NCBI GenBank assembly: GCA_048493715.1
Contig: JBGDCZ010000018.1
Coordinates: 1 to 48,963, forward strand
Direction of reading: 5' to 3'
Length of the DNA: 48,963 nt
From: Arsenophonus sp048493715
GTDB lineage: Bacteria; Pseudomonadota; Gammaproteobacteria; Enterobacterales; Enterobacteriaceae
In this document: positions 18,958 to 28,496 of the stretch, piece after piece
Layout of the letters: each line of letters opens with the position of its first letter
Numbering within the stretch: position 1 is the first letter of the stretch
The notes under the pieces: generated by a model
Told to the model about the DNA's origin: nothing
The model's database searches: none
The model's input: the letters and a program-made list of their open reading frames with translations, nothing else
Made by a program: the position numbers and the translations under genes

Positions 18958-19369
18958 ACAATTTTTCCAATCTTTTTACGTTCTTTGGCTTGTTTGCACA
19001 TTTCACAATCAAGATGAGTAGTTTAACAACGAAATATGACAATATTGGCATGTTAAATTAACAATAAAAAAAGACAAAATAGTAAGCCTAGCAGATAAAA
19101 ATAGATCAAAAGTAGGTTCTTATCCTTTAAAAAAGAAAATTATTCCATAGTAATGTTAACTAAATATTTACTTTTATAAGCTTATGTTAGTTAATGATTT
19201 ATTTATAAACATTTTTAAAATGCTTTGTCATGTTACAATCCCAAAAGCAGTATTTTATTAATAAATATTAAAAAATACTAAAAAAGACATTTTTTACAAT
19301 CTATATAATCCATTTTATGGGATACTAAACCTGAAAAAATATAGTCATAAAATAAACGGCAAAAGAAAC
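18958..19369. other. AT-rich spacer between csrA and tRNA-Ser
   Basis: No gene or RNA recognised. Short frames with CxxC pairs occur on the minus strand near 18957-19050 but shift frame and have no homology I can name. Probably decayed or non-coding spacer. Confidence 0.5.
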
Positions 19370-19416
19370 AGCGCTCATTCCATAATATAATTAACATATA
19401 CCCAAGAATGAACGCT
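19370..19416 (-). terminator. Probable csrA terminator
   Basis: Eleven-base arms (19370-19380 with 19406-19416) pair with one mismatch around a 25-base AT-rich loop, ten bases after the csrA stop; the minus strand continues with a T-rich tract. The large loop lowers certainty. Confidence 0.55.
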
Positions 19417-19426
19417 TTACTAAAAA

Positions 19427-19612
19427 TTACTGATTATTGGGCTGGCATCTTTCAGCTTGGATCCGTTGATAAATTTCTTCACGGTGAACAGAAACCTCTT
19501 TAGGTGCATTAACCCCTATACGTACCTGGTTGCCTTTTACACCCAGCACCGTTACTGTTACCTCATCGCCTATCATGAGCGTTTCACCAACTCGACGAGT
19601 CAGAATAAGCAT
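19427..19612 (-). CDS. csrA: Carbon storage regulator CsrA
   Basis: Small dimeric RNA-binding protein that represses or activates mRNAs by binding GGA motifs in leaders. 61 residues, identical in layout to E. coli: MLILTRRVGETLMIGD, VTVLGVKGNQVRIGVNAP, KEVSVHREEIYQRI, with the RNA-binding Leu4 and Arg44 regions kept. AAGGAG precedes the ATG. Retained between alaS and the tRNA operon, as in enterobacteria. CsrB/C RNAs are not in the window. Confidence 0.98.
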   Translation of the reverse strand: MLILTRRVGETLMIGDEVTVTVLGVKGNQVRIGVNAPKEVSVHREEIYQRIQAERCQPNNQ

Positions 19613-19794
19613 TCTTTGCTCCTTGAAAATTAAAAAGAGTCGGGTCTCTAGGTTTCCCCGCTATTATCCATCACACACCGTGAAAACGTAAAGCAATGAT
19701 ATTCACCTAAAGTATTTAACCTAAAGCAATCATCATACTAATATTGTAGCTAAAAATATAATTTTGTACTTAGGTCATTTAAAAACAATCCGTT

Positions 19795-19823
19795 AAGGTT
19801 GCATAACTTAATGATGCAACCTT
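19795..19823 (-). terminator. Hairpin after alaS
   Basis: Perfect 10-base-pair stem AAGGTTGCAT / ATGCAACCTT with a 9-base loop, 10 bases beyond the alaS stop. No long U-run follows on the minus strand, so it may be a weak terminator or an mRNA 3'-end stabiliser. Confidence 0.55.
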
Positions 19824-19833
19824 TATGGTTAAC

Positions 19834-22467
19834 TTACGTCAGGCGTAAATTAACCCACTCCTCAACTGATGCTAATGCAGCAGGAAGTGCTGTTACGTCA
19901 GAACCACCCGCCTGAGCCATGTCAGGGCGACCACCTCCTTTTCCGCCTACTTGCTGCACAACAAATGAAATTAAATCACCAGCCTTTATTTTAGCAGTCA
20001 AATCATTGGTTACACCAACAATTAGACTGACTTTATCATTACTTATAGTAGAAAGCACAATAATTGCTGATTTAAATTGATTTTTTAAGTCATCAACGAT
20101 AATACGTAGCTGTTTAGGCTCAATGTTATTTAATTGAGTAACCAATAAATTAACTCCCTTAATTTTTTTAACTTGTTGACGTAAAGAAACGCTTTCTTGA
20201 GCAGCTTGTTGCTCTTTCAATTGATTTAACGACCTTTCCAATAGTTTAACTTTATCTAGTGTCGCTTTAATCTTTTCCATTAAACTATTAGCATCACCTT
20301 TCATTAATTGACCAATATTAGCCAATACAATGGATTGCTGGTGAACATCATCTATAGCAGCTTGTCCTGTTATTGCTTCGATTCGGCGAATTCCAGCTGC
20401 GGTACCCGATTCACTTCTGATACGAAATAATCCTATATCACCAGTACGATTGGCATGGGTACCACCACACAACTCAATAGAAAAATCCGCTATACTAAGA
20501 ACACGCACCTGGGCATCATATTTTTCACCAAAAAGTGCCATTGCACCTTTTTCTTTTGCCGTCTCTAAATCCATCAATGTCGTTATAATAGGGTCATTTT
20601 TACGGATTTGATAATTTACGATATCTTCAATTTGGCATATTTGTTTAGGCGTCATGGCTTCAAAATGAGAAAAATCAAAACGCAGATATTTCTCATTCAC
20701 TAAAGATCCTTTTTGGCTAACATGATTTCCCAAAACATCACGCAAAGCCACATGCAACAAATGTGTTGCAGAGTGATTGAGACAAATAGCGCTACGACGG
20801 TCAATATCAATTATAGCATCAACTGTATTACTTACAGCAATTGAGCCAATTATCACCTTACCAATATGGCCAATTGCTTGAGCATATTTTTGTGTATCAG
20901 TAACAACAAATTGGCAATGGTCATTGATAAGTATTCCGCTATCACCAATCTGACCACCAGACTCAGCATAAAAAGCGGTTTTATCAAGAATAATAACTCC
21001 TTCTTCACCTTGGTTTAAAACATTGACAGGCTTACCATGATGAAAAATAGCCGTTACTGTAGCTAATTGATTGTTCTTCTCATAGCCTGAAAAATCACTA
21101 TGACTATCTACTTTAATCACATAATTATAATTGGCCGTAAACCCACTAGACTCTCTGGCTCGATATCTTTGCTGCTCCATCGCAGCATTAAAACCTAATT
21201 CGTCGACTTTAATATTACGCTCACGACAAACATCAGCGGTTAAGTCAAATGGAAAACCATAAGTATCATAGAGGCGAAATGCTATTTCGCCGGCTAAAGT
21301 GTCACCTTTTAATTCCGCTAACTCGTCATCTAATAGTTGCAAGCCACGTGCTAAAGTACGAGCAAACTGTTCCTCTTCATTCTGCAGTGTTTTTTCAATC
21401 GTCGTTTGCTGAGATTTTAGTTCATCAGCCGCTTGACTCATTACCTGAATCAACGGTACAACTAATTTATAGAAAAAAGTCTCTTTGGCACCTAGCATAT
21501 ATCCATGACGAACCGCTCGACGAATAATACGCCGTAATACATAACCACGCCCTTCATTGGCAGGAAATACACCATCACCAATAAGAAAAGCACTTGATCG
21601 AATATGATCAGCGATGACTCGTAATGATTTATTATTCAGATCTGATGAAGGGATCACTTCTGCAATCGAAGCAATTAATTTACGAAATAAATCAATCTCA
21701 TAATTTGAGTTAACATGTTGTAATACAGCAGCAATGCGTTCAAGCCCCATTCCTGTATCAACTGAAGGGGTTGGAAGTGTCTTTAGACTGCCATCAGACT
21801 GACGGTTAAACTGCATAAAAACTATGTTCCAGATTTCAATATAACGATCACCATCTTCTTCAGGTGAACCAGGCGATCCTCCCCAAATATGTTCACCATG
21901 ATCATAAAAGATTTCCGTACAAGGACCACAAGGACCTGTATCCCCCATTTGCCAGAAATTATCAGAAGCATAGGGGGCGCCCTTATTATCACCTATCCGA
22001 ATGATACGTCCAGCCGGAATACCAATCTCCTGATGCCAAATATTATAGGCTTCCTCATCAGTATGATAAACAGTGATCCAAAGCCTCTCTGCTGGTAAAT
22101 TAAACCACTGCTCGCTTGTCAGTAGTTCCCAGGCATATTTGATTGCATCCTGTTTAAAATAGTCACCAAAGCTGAAGTTACCTAACATTTCAAAAAAAGT
22201 ATGATGACGCGCAGTATAACCAACATTTTCTAAATCATTATGTTTGCCTCCAGCTCGAACACAACGTTGCGCGGTTGTTGCTCGAGAATAAGCTCTTTTA
22301 TCCAATCCCAGAAATACATCTTTAAATTGGTTCATTCCTGCATTAGTAAACAATAATGTCGGGTCATTATTTGGTACTAATGAACTACTAGGTACAATTT
22401 CATGCCCTTTAGTGTGAAAAAAGTCGAGAAACGCTTGACGGATCTCAGCGGTACTTTTACTACTCAT
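19834..22467 (-). CDS. alaS: Alanyl-tRNA synthetase
   Basis: Charges tRNA-Ala. 877 residues from the ATG of MSSKSTAEIRQAFLDFF, which has AGGA six bases upstream; the frame opens 23 codons earlier but those codons have no family match. Class II core motifs: TLLFTNAGMNQFKDVFLG, ARHHTFFEMLGNFSFGDYF, GRGYVLRRIIRRAVRHG. Editing domain with zinc/substrate residues HSATHLLH and CGGTHANRTGDIGLF, and a glycine-rich C-terminal domain (GGKGGGRPDMAQAGG). Upstream of csrA as in E. coli. Intact. Confidence 0.98.
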   Translation of the reverse strand: MSSKSTAEIRQAFLDFFHTKGHEIVPSSSLVPNNDPTLLFTNAGMNQFKDVFLGLDKRAYSRATTAQRCVRAGGKHNDLENVGYTARHHTFFEMLGNFSFGDYFKQDAIKYAWELLTSEQWFNLPAERLWITVYHTDEEAYNIWHQEIGIPAGRIIRIGDNKGAPYASDNFWQMGDTGPCGPCTEIFYDHGEHIWGGSPGSPEEDGDRYIEIWNIVFMQFNRQSDGSLKTLPTPSVDTGMGLERIAAVLQHVNSNYEIDLFRKLIASIAEVIPSSDLNNKSLRVIADHIRSSAFLIGDGVFPANEGRGYVLRRIIRRAVRHGYMLGAKETFFYKLVVPLIQVMSQAADELKSQQTTIEKTLQNEEEQFARTLARGLQLLDDELAELKGDTLAGEIAFRLYDTYGFPFDLTADVCRERNIKVDELGFNAAMEQQRYRARESSGFTANYNYVIKVDSHSDFSGYEKNNQLATVTAIFHHGKPVNVLNQGEEGVIILDKTAFYAESGGQIGDSGILINDHCQFVVTDTQKYAQAIGHIGKVIIGSIAVSNTVDAIIDIDRRSAICLNHSATHLLHVALRDVLGNHVSQKGSLVNEKYLRFDFSHFEAMTPKQICQIEDIVNYQIRKNDPIITTLMDLETAKEKGAMALFGEKYDAQVRVLSIADFSIELCGGTHANRTGDIGLFRIRSESGTAAGIRRIEAITGQAAIDDVHQQSIVLANIGQLMKGDANSLMEKIKATLDKVKLLERSLNQLKEQQAAQESVSLRQQVKKIKGVNLLVTQLNNIEPKQLRIIVDDLKNQFKSAIIVLSTISNDKVSLIVGVTNDLTAKIKAGDLISFVVQQVGGKGGGRPDMAQAGGSDVTALPAALASVEEWVNLRLT

Positions 22468-23169
22468 AATTATCCTGAAATCAAGCTGGAAAAACAGATT
22501 CATGACTTGATGAGATAAACGTATTTTTATCATCAATCAAGTTACCGCAGGCGTTTTTACCTGGCAAAGTCGAGAAATCCTTAAATTGTTTTATGGCTAA
22601 ATAGGTGATAAGGATTTACTAACTGATGTTTATTAATACATCGCTCAAATGCCCAGGCTTTATAGGTACACCTTTCCCTAACCTAAGTATATCGTTTTCT
22701 AACTGCTCAACAGCTACTAGTCTGATTAGTTTAACACAAAACGACCTAACTATTATGCAGCGAAATTAACACTACATTAACACATTTAACTATATTTATT
22801 TTCCTATTTATCGGGAAAAAACAGTTAAATTTTTTCTTTATCTACATCGGAAAGAGAATTTCCAATAGTTAATACCATTGGCTAATTTCATATGTTTAAA
22901 TTACATATAAGCTATAGTTATCAGCTAAATAAAAGACTAAAAAAGCAATAGCGTAAGTCTAACACAAATTAATCAAAAACTGCGCCTGAATATATTAAGC
23001 CAACAATAACAATTTACTATCTATAAAAAACAAAGCACTTTTTGTGAAAAATGAACTAATTATATCCATTAATTAATAATGATATTGTAAATCCTAATAG
23101 TATTTTATTAAAGTGTGTTGCAAACCATAACTTAATTTAATTTGTATCAATAACTAATTCATAATAAAC
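22468..23169. other. Long spacer where recX is expected
   Basis: About 700 bases without a supported gene between recA and alaS. E. coli and relatives have recX (RecA modulator) here. I looked for RecX-like reading frames on the minus strand and found none, only short open stretches. The first part near alaS holds a sequence resembling the rrn P2 core (22551-22573). Confidence 0.6.
22551..22573 (-). repeat. Second copy of an rrn P2 core-like sequence
   Basis: The plus-strand string TTTTTACCTGGCAAAGTCGAG nearly repeats 18-36 of the window (TTTTTACCTGCAAAGTCAAG), with one inserted G and one change. At 9-36 it forms the -35 region and spacer of P2; here no good -10 follows, so it may be a damaged promoter copy upstream of alaS or chance. 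Confidence 0.35.
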
Positions 23170-23198
23170 AAAAGGCTATATCCACCTCGAATATAGCC
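23170..23198 (-). terminator. Terminator of recA
   Basis: Perfect 8-base-pair stem GGCTATAT / ATATAGCC (23174-23181 with 23191-23198), 9-base loop and TTTTG on the minus strand, 30 bases after the recA stop. Confidence 0.8.
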
Positions 23199-23227
23199 CA
23201 TACATTTAATCAATTTTATTTATTAAT

Positions 23228-24298
23228 TTAAAATTCTTCTGGTAATGAAGTTTCTTCTACGGCTTCCGTCACAAAATCAGAAGCTGCACTGCTAAACTCA
23301 CCAGCGTGATTAAGCAACATAGCCCGTAATTTTTTATCTAATTCGGCATAAATTTGCGGGCGTTCTTTTAAATAGACTGTGGCATTTGCTTTGCCTTGCC
23401 CTATTTTTTCGCCATTATAACTATACCAAGCACCCGATTTTTCAATCAATTTATATTTCACCCCTAAATCAATGAGTTCACTATAGGTATTAATCCCTTC
23501 ACCGTATAGGATTTGAAATTCTGCTTGTTTAAAAGGAGCGGCAACCTTGTTTTTTACTACTTTGACGCGAGTTTCACTACCAATCACTTCTTCACCATTT
23601 TTGACCGAACCAATACGCCGAATGTCAAGTCGTACTGAAGCATAAAATTTTAACGCATTTCCACCTGTTGTTGTTTCAGGATTGCCAAACATAACTCCAA
23701 TTTTCATCCGAATTTGATTAATAAAAATTAATAGAGTATTAGAGTTTTTTAGATTTCCGGCTAATTTACGCATTGCCTGACTCATCATACGAGCAGCTAA
23801 TCCCATATGGGAATCACCAATTTCACCTTCAATTTCAGCTTTTGGTGTCAAAGCCGCTACAGAATCAACGATAATAACATCTACCGCCCCAGACCGCGTT
23901 AAAGCGTCACAAATCTCTAGTGCTTGTTCACCCGTATCAGGCTGTGAACAAAGTAAATTATCAATATCAACGCCCAATTTTTTCGCATAAATAGGATCTA
24001 AAGCGTGCTCTGCATCAATAAAAGCACAAGTCTTACCTTCACGTTGAGCTGAAGCAATAACCTGTAATGTTAACGTGGTTTTACCGGAAGATTCTGGACC
24101 ATAAATTTCAACAATACGACCTAACGGCAAACCTCCCGCACCTAAGGCCACATCAAGAGATAATGAACCGGTAGAGATAGTTTCTACATCCATAGAACGA
24201 TCTTCACCTAAGCGCATAATTGATCCCTTACCAAATTGCTTTTCAATTTGACCCAATGCTGCAGCAAGAGCTTTCTGTTTGTTTTCATCAATAGCCAT
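23228..24298 (-). CDS. recA: Recombinase RecA
   Basis: ATP-dependent strand-exchange protein and co-protease that triggers LexA cleavage in the SOS response. 356 residues (E. coli 353). Walker A GPESSGKTT, LEQALEICD-like GEQALEICDALTRSG, L1/L2 DNA-binding loops around GDSHMGLAARMMSQAMRKL and FGNPETTTGGNALKFYASV, acidic tail. GGGGGAG stretch precedes the ATG. Its promoter carries a perfect LexA box, so SOS control appears intact. recX does not follow. Confidence 0.98.
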   Translation of the reverse strand: MAIDENKQKALAAALGQIEKQFGKGSIMRLGEDRSMDVETISTGSLSLDVALGAGGLPLGRIVEIYGPESSGKTTLTLQVIASAQREGKTCAFIDAEHALDPIYAKKLGVDIDNLLCSQPDTGEQALEICDALTRSGAVDVIIVDSVAALTPKAEIEGEIGDSHMGLAARMMSQAMRKLAGNLKNSNTLLIFINQIRMKIGVMFGNPETTTGGNALKFYASVRLDIRRIGSVKNGEEVIGSETRVKVVKNKVAAPFKQAEFQILYGEGINTYSELIDLGVKYKLIEKSGAWYSYNGEKIGQGKANATVYLKERPQIYAELDKKLRAMLLNHAGEFSSAASDFVTEAVEETSLPEEF

Positions 24299-24369
24299 TG
24301 TTTCACTCCCCCGAGCAATGAAGACAATACTTCACTGCAAATAAGACGATTTGATATCGGTTGTTAATA

Positions 24370-24397
24370 ATTATACTGGATAAAAATCCAGTATCAA
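24370..24397 (-). promoter_or_regulatory. recA promoter with LexA box
   Basis: Minus strand: -35 TTGATA (24392-24397), 16-base spacer, -10 TATAAT (24370-24375). The spacer and flanks form a palindrome TACTG-N10-CAGTA (24374-24393), the SOS operator; the E. coli recA promoter has the same layout. Confidence 0.93.
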
Positions 24398-24398
24398 G

Positions 24399-24905
24399 TT
24401 AATTTTTGATTATTTCTTTCAATAATGTCGTCAGTGAAAATATCACTGCTTGGTGTCGGATCTGAATGCGCTCTCCTTTAAACAAACAACAACGGGTTAT
24501 TATCCTATCGATAGCAGGAGACTTGCTAGCAAAACCAAACCAAACTGTACCAACTGGTTTCAAGTCTGTACCGCCAGCGGGACCGGCAATACCACTAACT
24601 GAAACCGCAAAATCAGCATTAGCTATAGCTAATGCTCTTTTGGCCATCTCTATTACAACTTGTTCGCTAACAGCGCTATATTTATCTATGCTAGTTTTAC
24701 TCACTCCTAGCATATCATGCTTAGCTTCATTGCTATAGGTAACAAAACCTCGCTGAAAATAGGCAGAGCTACCTGCAACATCGGTAATAACTTTGGCAAT
24801 CCATCCTCCCGTACATGACTCTGCACAAGTTATTGTTTTACCTTGTTCCTTTAGGCTATCACCAAGATTATTACTCAATTCATAGAGCAACCGCTCACTA
24901 TTCAT
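24399..24905 (-). CDS. pncC: NMN amidohydrolase PncC (CinA C-terminal family)
   Basis: Deamidates nicotinamide mononucleotide to nicotinate mononucleotide, recycling the by-product of DNA ligase into NAD synthesis. 168 residues, one CinA-type domain: TCAESCTGGWIAKVI near 25-40, FVTYSNEAKHDMLGV, VSGIAGPAGGTDLKPVGTVWFG. Sits directly upstream of recA, as in E. coli. Start overlaps the last codons of the lplT remnant. Intact. Confidence 0.93.
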   Translation of the reverse strand: MNSERLLYELSNNLGDSLKEQGKTITCAESCTGGWIAKVITDVAGSSAYFQRGFVTYSNEAKHDMLGVSKTSIDKYSAVSEQVVIEMAKRALAIANADFAVSVSGIAGPAGGTDLKPVGTVWFGFASKSPAIDRIITRCCLFKGERIQIRHQAVIFSLTTLLKEIIKN

Positions 24906-26068
24906 TTAGCCATTTTCCTTTTTCATATATCTTGCGATATAAGTACCAAATCCAGAGGATCCCGATTGCTATCACAAATTTTATACCAAACATTATTCCT
25001 ATCGTAATAATAGAAATACCTGTTTTAAGCGCTGATGAATATAATCCTAACATAATCAACATAGTAGTATTTTCACTTAAATTCTGAAAAGCAACAGCGT
25101 TTCCAGCACCAATCGTCTGTTTGCCTCTTTCCTGTAGCAGAGCATTAAGCGGAACAATAAATAAACCACCTAGAACACCTAAAATAATAAGGATCAAATA
25201 AGTCACTAAAAGATGTTGTTGCATTGACAAAATAATAATTACCAGACCAATAAAGATCCCTACCGGCATACAGCGGTTAACCTTATTGAGTGTAATAAAA
25301 TGCGCCGCAAAACCGGCGCCAATTATGATGCCCATGGCAACCACCGCATTGAGTAAAGTTGGTGTAGTATTATCGGCAATGGTGAGAGCTACTGGCACCC
25401 AAAGCACTAATAAAAACATAGTGTTACACCGGCGCCCCAAAAAAGGCTGGTACCAATTAAAGAAAACAGCCCTGCTTAATCACACCAAAGCGTTTTAAAT
25501 AGACCAATAAAATCTAAAATTAACTGGCGAGAAAACCACTTTTGTTTACTTTTAGCTAGTGCTAATCGAGGAATATACAAATTAATCACTACCGCGGTTG
25601 CATAAAACAACATACACATAACTAAAGCAAATAAGAGGTCAACATCGGAAAAAAAACCACCAGCAACAGACCAAGCAAAATTGCCGCTATCGTCGAAGCT
25701 TCAATAAAGCCATTGGCCTTAACTAAATTATTACCCGTCGAGATCTCAGCTAGAATGCCATATTTTGCTGGTGAGTAAGCCGCGGCACCAATTCCAACTA
25801 AGCCATAACAGAGAAAAGGATCCACTCCTAATAGAATGCCTAACGCCCCGATCAACTTACCAATATTCGCCAATAACATGACTCGGCCTTTAGCAAAACA
25901 ATCCGCTATCTGTCCAACCAAGGGGGCTAATATAATATAAGTAAAAACAAACACAACTTGTATGATAGGTTGACTACAATAGGGATAAAGTGCTGCTTTT
26001 AGTTGCGATAAAAGTAACGCTTTCATATCCATAGTTAATAACGGCGACGATACCATTAAAACACTCAT
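24898..26068 (-). pseudogene. lplT: Broken lysophospholipid transporter LplT
   Basis: MFS flippase that brings lyso-phosphatidylethanolamine back across the inner membrane for Aas. Start overlaps the aas stop (ATGA). Early on, MKALLLSQ joins straight to LKAALYPYCSQP: about 17 residues of the first membrane helix are missing compared with E. coli. GAAAYSPAKYGILAE is clean, but a stop at 25622 and further stops and shifts follow (TSLFWGAGVTL readable in pieces), then a clean 180-codon 3' part (24898-25440) with LWVPVALTIADN and GLFIVPLNALLQERGK. Not functional. Confidence 0.92.
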
Positions 26069-27732
26069 GAAGATTCCTCTGCCAGCCTATTTTTTAACGA
26101 CACCAAATCAGGTTTTCCACTACCAAGTACAAGAAATGTTTTCAAGTAGCGTATATCCTTTGGTACCGCTAATTCAGGTAACCCTTTTTCTTTTGCTGCA
26201 GCTAATAATCGAGGACGATCCAGAGTATTATCCGTGGCATATAAAACCAGGCTTTCCCCTTTATTATTGGTAGTTTTGATCACAATGCCATGCTGAAGCA
26301 TGTGCTGATATACTGCTGACAAGCTGCTCTACTGTTTCTAGGGAAACAATCTCACCCACTAGTTTGGCAAAACATTTTGCTCTACCCCGAATGACACAAT
26401 AATCGTCACGGTCAAGTTCGACAATATCGCCCATATCATACCATCCCACTTCATTCTCTTATTGACTATTTTCTGCATGTGGCGGCTCTAAATAATTAGG
26501 ATCCTCCACTCGTAAGTAGCCTTTCATGGCATTCGGGCCTCGTAACTGTAAACGACCTGCATGCTCAATACCAGATACAGGTAATAGTCTAGTTTCGATA
26601 CCAGGTAAAATTTGACCAACAGCATCAACTTTAGCTGCCATAGACACATTGATGAAGACAATGGGGGCACATTCGGTTACACTCTATCCTTCAAGTATTC
26701 GGATACTGAATTTGTCAAACCAAATTTTTTTAGTGCTATCAATAAGTTTCTCAGCACCGGCAGCAACATAACGTAAACTCGCAAAGTCATAAGGATGAGC
26801 ATAACGGGTAAGGAAAGTGGGAGTAGCAAAAAGTATGGTACAATTTTTATCATAGACCAACTCTGGGATCACCCGATAATGCAGTGAGCTAGGATAAAGC
26901 AATACATAACTACCTGAAAAAATAGGAATAAATAAACCTACCGTCAGACCAAAAGCATGAAAAAGGGGTAATTCGGACATAAAACGATCTTTAGGGGTAA
27001 AATCAGCAACCGTTTTAACTTGTTCAACATTAGCTAATAAACTGCTATGGCTATATCTTCGATACAACAAGTGAAACGACCAAAACGTTTCATTGCATCG
27101 AAATAAGCCTCCATCAGTGTTTGATGAGGGCGATTGCGTAACCGAGCTTCTTTCATAATCTTATAAAGTTGTGCTGCGCCGGCCAGCCGACGACGCTCTG
27201 CCGCACGTTTTACCTCTGGCATAGTAATTTTTGTTGCTGGTAAAATTGTTAATGTTATTTTAGGCAAAAATTTGAGCTTAAAAATCCCTTTTAAGCGACT
27301 GAAATAACTCAGTTCTGGGCCATCAATTCTGACTGGAACAACTTTAGCACCCGTTTTGGCCGCAACAAAAGCTGCGCCATCGTAAATTTTCATCAATGAA
27401 CCATGAACGCCAATTCTTCCTTCAGGAAAGATGACAATCGGACGTTCTTTTTCTACTTCTCTAACTAAAGTTCGAATAGCCATTGGGTTGGCAGGATCAA
27501 GGGAAACAACATCGGCATAGTGTTTTAATAATTTAATAAGGCGTGGTGTGCCGATCGATGAATAAACAGTAAAAAGTGGGCGAATAGGTAAAAAAAGCGA
27601 GCAAGATACCATCGAGAAAAGAGACATAGTTGGGTGTTATTAAACATCGTTCATAAGCCTCATGTTTTATTTCACCCACCACCCTCACACGGAAAAAAAC
27701 TGGAATATTACCCACAATAATTTTATTAGCAT
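26065..27732 (-). pseudogene. aas: Broken acyltransferase/acyl-ACP synthetase Aas
   Basis: Re-acylates lysophosphatidylethanolamine in the inner membrane. The acyltransferase half is readable (PNYVSFLDGILL, IFPEGRIGVHGSLMKIYDG) but frameshifted near the start. After CCIEDIAIAV the sequence jumps to SSLLANVEQVKTVADF: about 140 codons are deleted, including the AMP-binding P-loop TSGSEGHPKG region. The rest (RFMSELPLFHAFGLTVGLF, RYVAAGAEKL, PGIETRLLPVSGIE, GWYDMGDIVELD, ELAVPKDIRYLK) is split by several stops. Original order aas-lplT is kept. Confidence 0.93.
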
Positions 27733-27814
27733 ATCTCTTTCCTTACCCCTTAATGCTATTTATCATTTTAGAGTACATCTATCACTAAAGATGACTAACA
27801 TTGCAAAATTGAGA

Positions 27815-28336
27815 TCAGACAAAGTATTTTTTATCACTTTGCAAAACATTGTCTATCTGACAAGCAATTGTTATTGCAGGTAAAGCGGCATCGATAATGT
27901 AATCAGCGGTATCTAAATAGTAACCTTCTCTTTCTTTCATGACTTCAAACATCTCTTCCGCAAACGGTTTACCTGTTAATGTTGGTCGTTGCGAAATTAC
28001 CGGATCAGCAGTTAAACGCGCAATCAAGACATCAGAAGGGGCTTGTAAATAAATAATACAGCCATTTTTTTTCATAAAGTCACGATTTTCTTTCAGTAAA
28101 ATAATCCCACCACCCGTTGAGATAACCGAATTTGGCTGTTGTATTGATTGTAAAACAGAGGATTCTAGATCACGAAACCGGGCCCAACCGTCTCGCTCGA
28201 CTAATTCTGCAATACTTATTTTAGCATTTTGTTTAACTAACGAATCAGTATCAAAAAAATGACACATCCTAGATTCAGCTAACTTCTTTCCTACTGTTGT
28301 CTTCCCTGCACCTCTTGGCCCAATAAGATAAAGCAT
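27815..28336 (-). CDS. aroL: Shikimate kinase, AroL type
   Basis: Phosphorylates shikimate with ATP, a step toward chorismate. 173 residues; closest in pattern to E. coli AroL: P-loop GPRGAGKTT at 6-14, DTD at 29-31, STGGGIIL, and QRPTLTGKP in the lid, with EEMFEVMKEREGYY. An upstream TyrR-box-like site (28394-28411) also points to aroL rather than aroK. Intact although aroF, tyrA and pheA are broken; chorismate is still needed for ubiquinone and folate. Confidence 0.88.
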   Translation of the reverse strand: MLYLIGPRGAGKTTVGKKLAESRMCHFFDTDSLVKQNAKISIAELVERDGWARFRDLESSVLQSIQQPNSVISTGGGIILLKENRDFMKKNGCIIYLQAPSDVLIARLTADPVISQRPTLTGKPFAEEMFEVMKEREGYYLDTADYIIDAALPAITIACQIDNVLQSDKKYFV

Positions 28337-28393
28337 GTCAAGTTGTCCTAATTGATAATTTAGTTAGTTAGAATATATATGTCAGCTTACAAG

Positions 28394-28411
28394 TGTGATT
28401 TAAGATTTACA
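28394..28411. promoter_or_regulatory. TyrR-box-like operator upstream of aroL
   Basis: On the minus strand TGTAAA-N6-ATCACA: first half perfect, second half 4 of 6 to TTTACA. It lies 58 bases upstream of the aroL start; E. coli aroL is a TyrR target. A second inverted repeat TTTAC-N4-GTAAA overlaps its upstream edge. Confidence 0.5.
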
Positions 28412-28452
28412 AAAGTAAAAATCCTAATTTACCGCTATTAAAATAAAATAAA

Positions 28453-28473
28453 GCCACACGGCATCAGTGTGGT
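28453..28473 (-). terminator. Terminator of proBA
   Basis: CCACAC / GTGTGG stem (28454-28459 with 28467-28472), 7-base loop, then CTTTATTTTATT on the minus strand, shortly after the proA stop. Confidence 0.75.
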
Positions 28474-28496
28474 CCAAAATATCGTAAAGTAATGAC

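Noticed and set aside
18549..19021. Three overlapping plus-strand frames with a repeated HPGGFEPPTARFVAEYS-type sequence
   Set aside because: They are antisense translations of the tRNA-Arg and tRNA-Ser genes, a well-known annotation artefact.
18957..19060. CxxC pairs (CQYC, CEMC) on the minus strand suggesting a zinc-ribbon remnant upstream of tRNA-Ser
   Set aside because: The two pairs are in different frames and too short to identify; left as spacer.
22619..22765. Minus-strand open stretch of about 48 codons (VKLIRLVAVEQL...) in the recA-alaS gap
   Set aside because: No start with a ribosome site, no recognisable homology, does not align to RecX; such a length is expected by chance.
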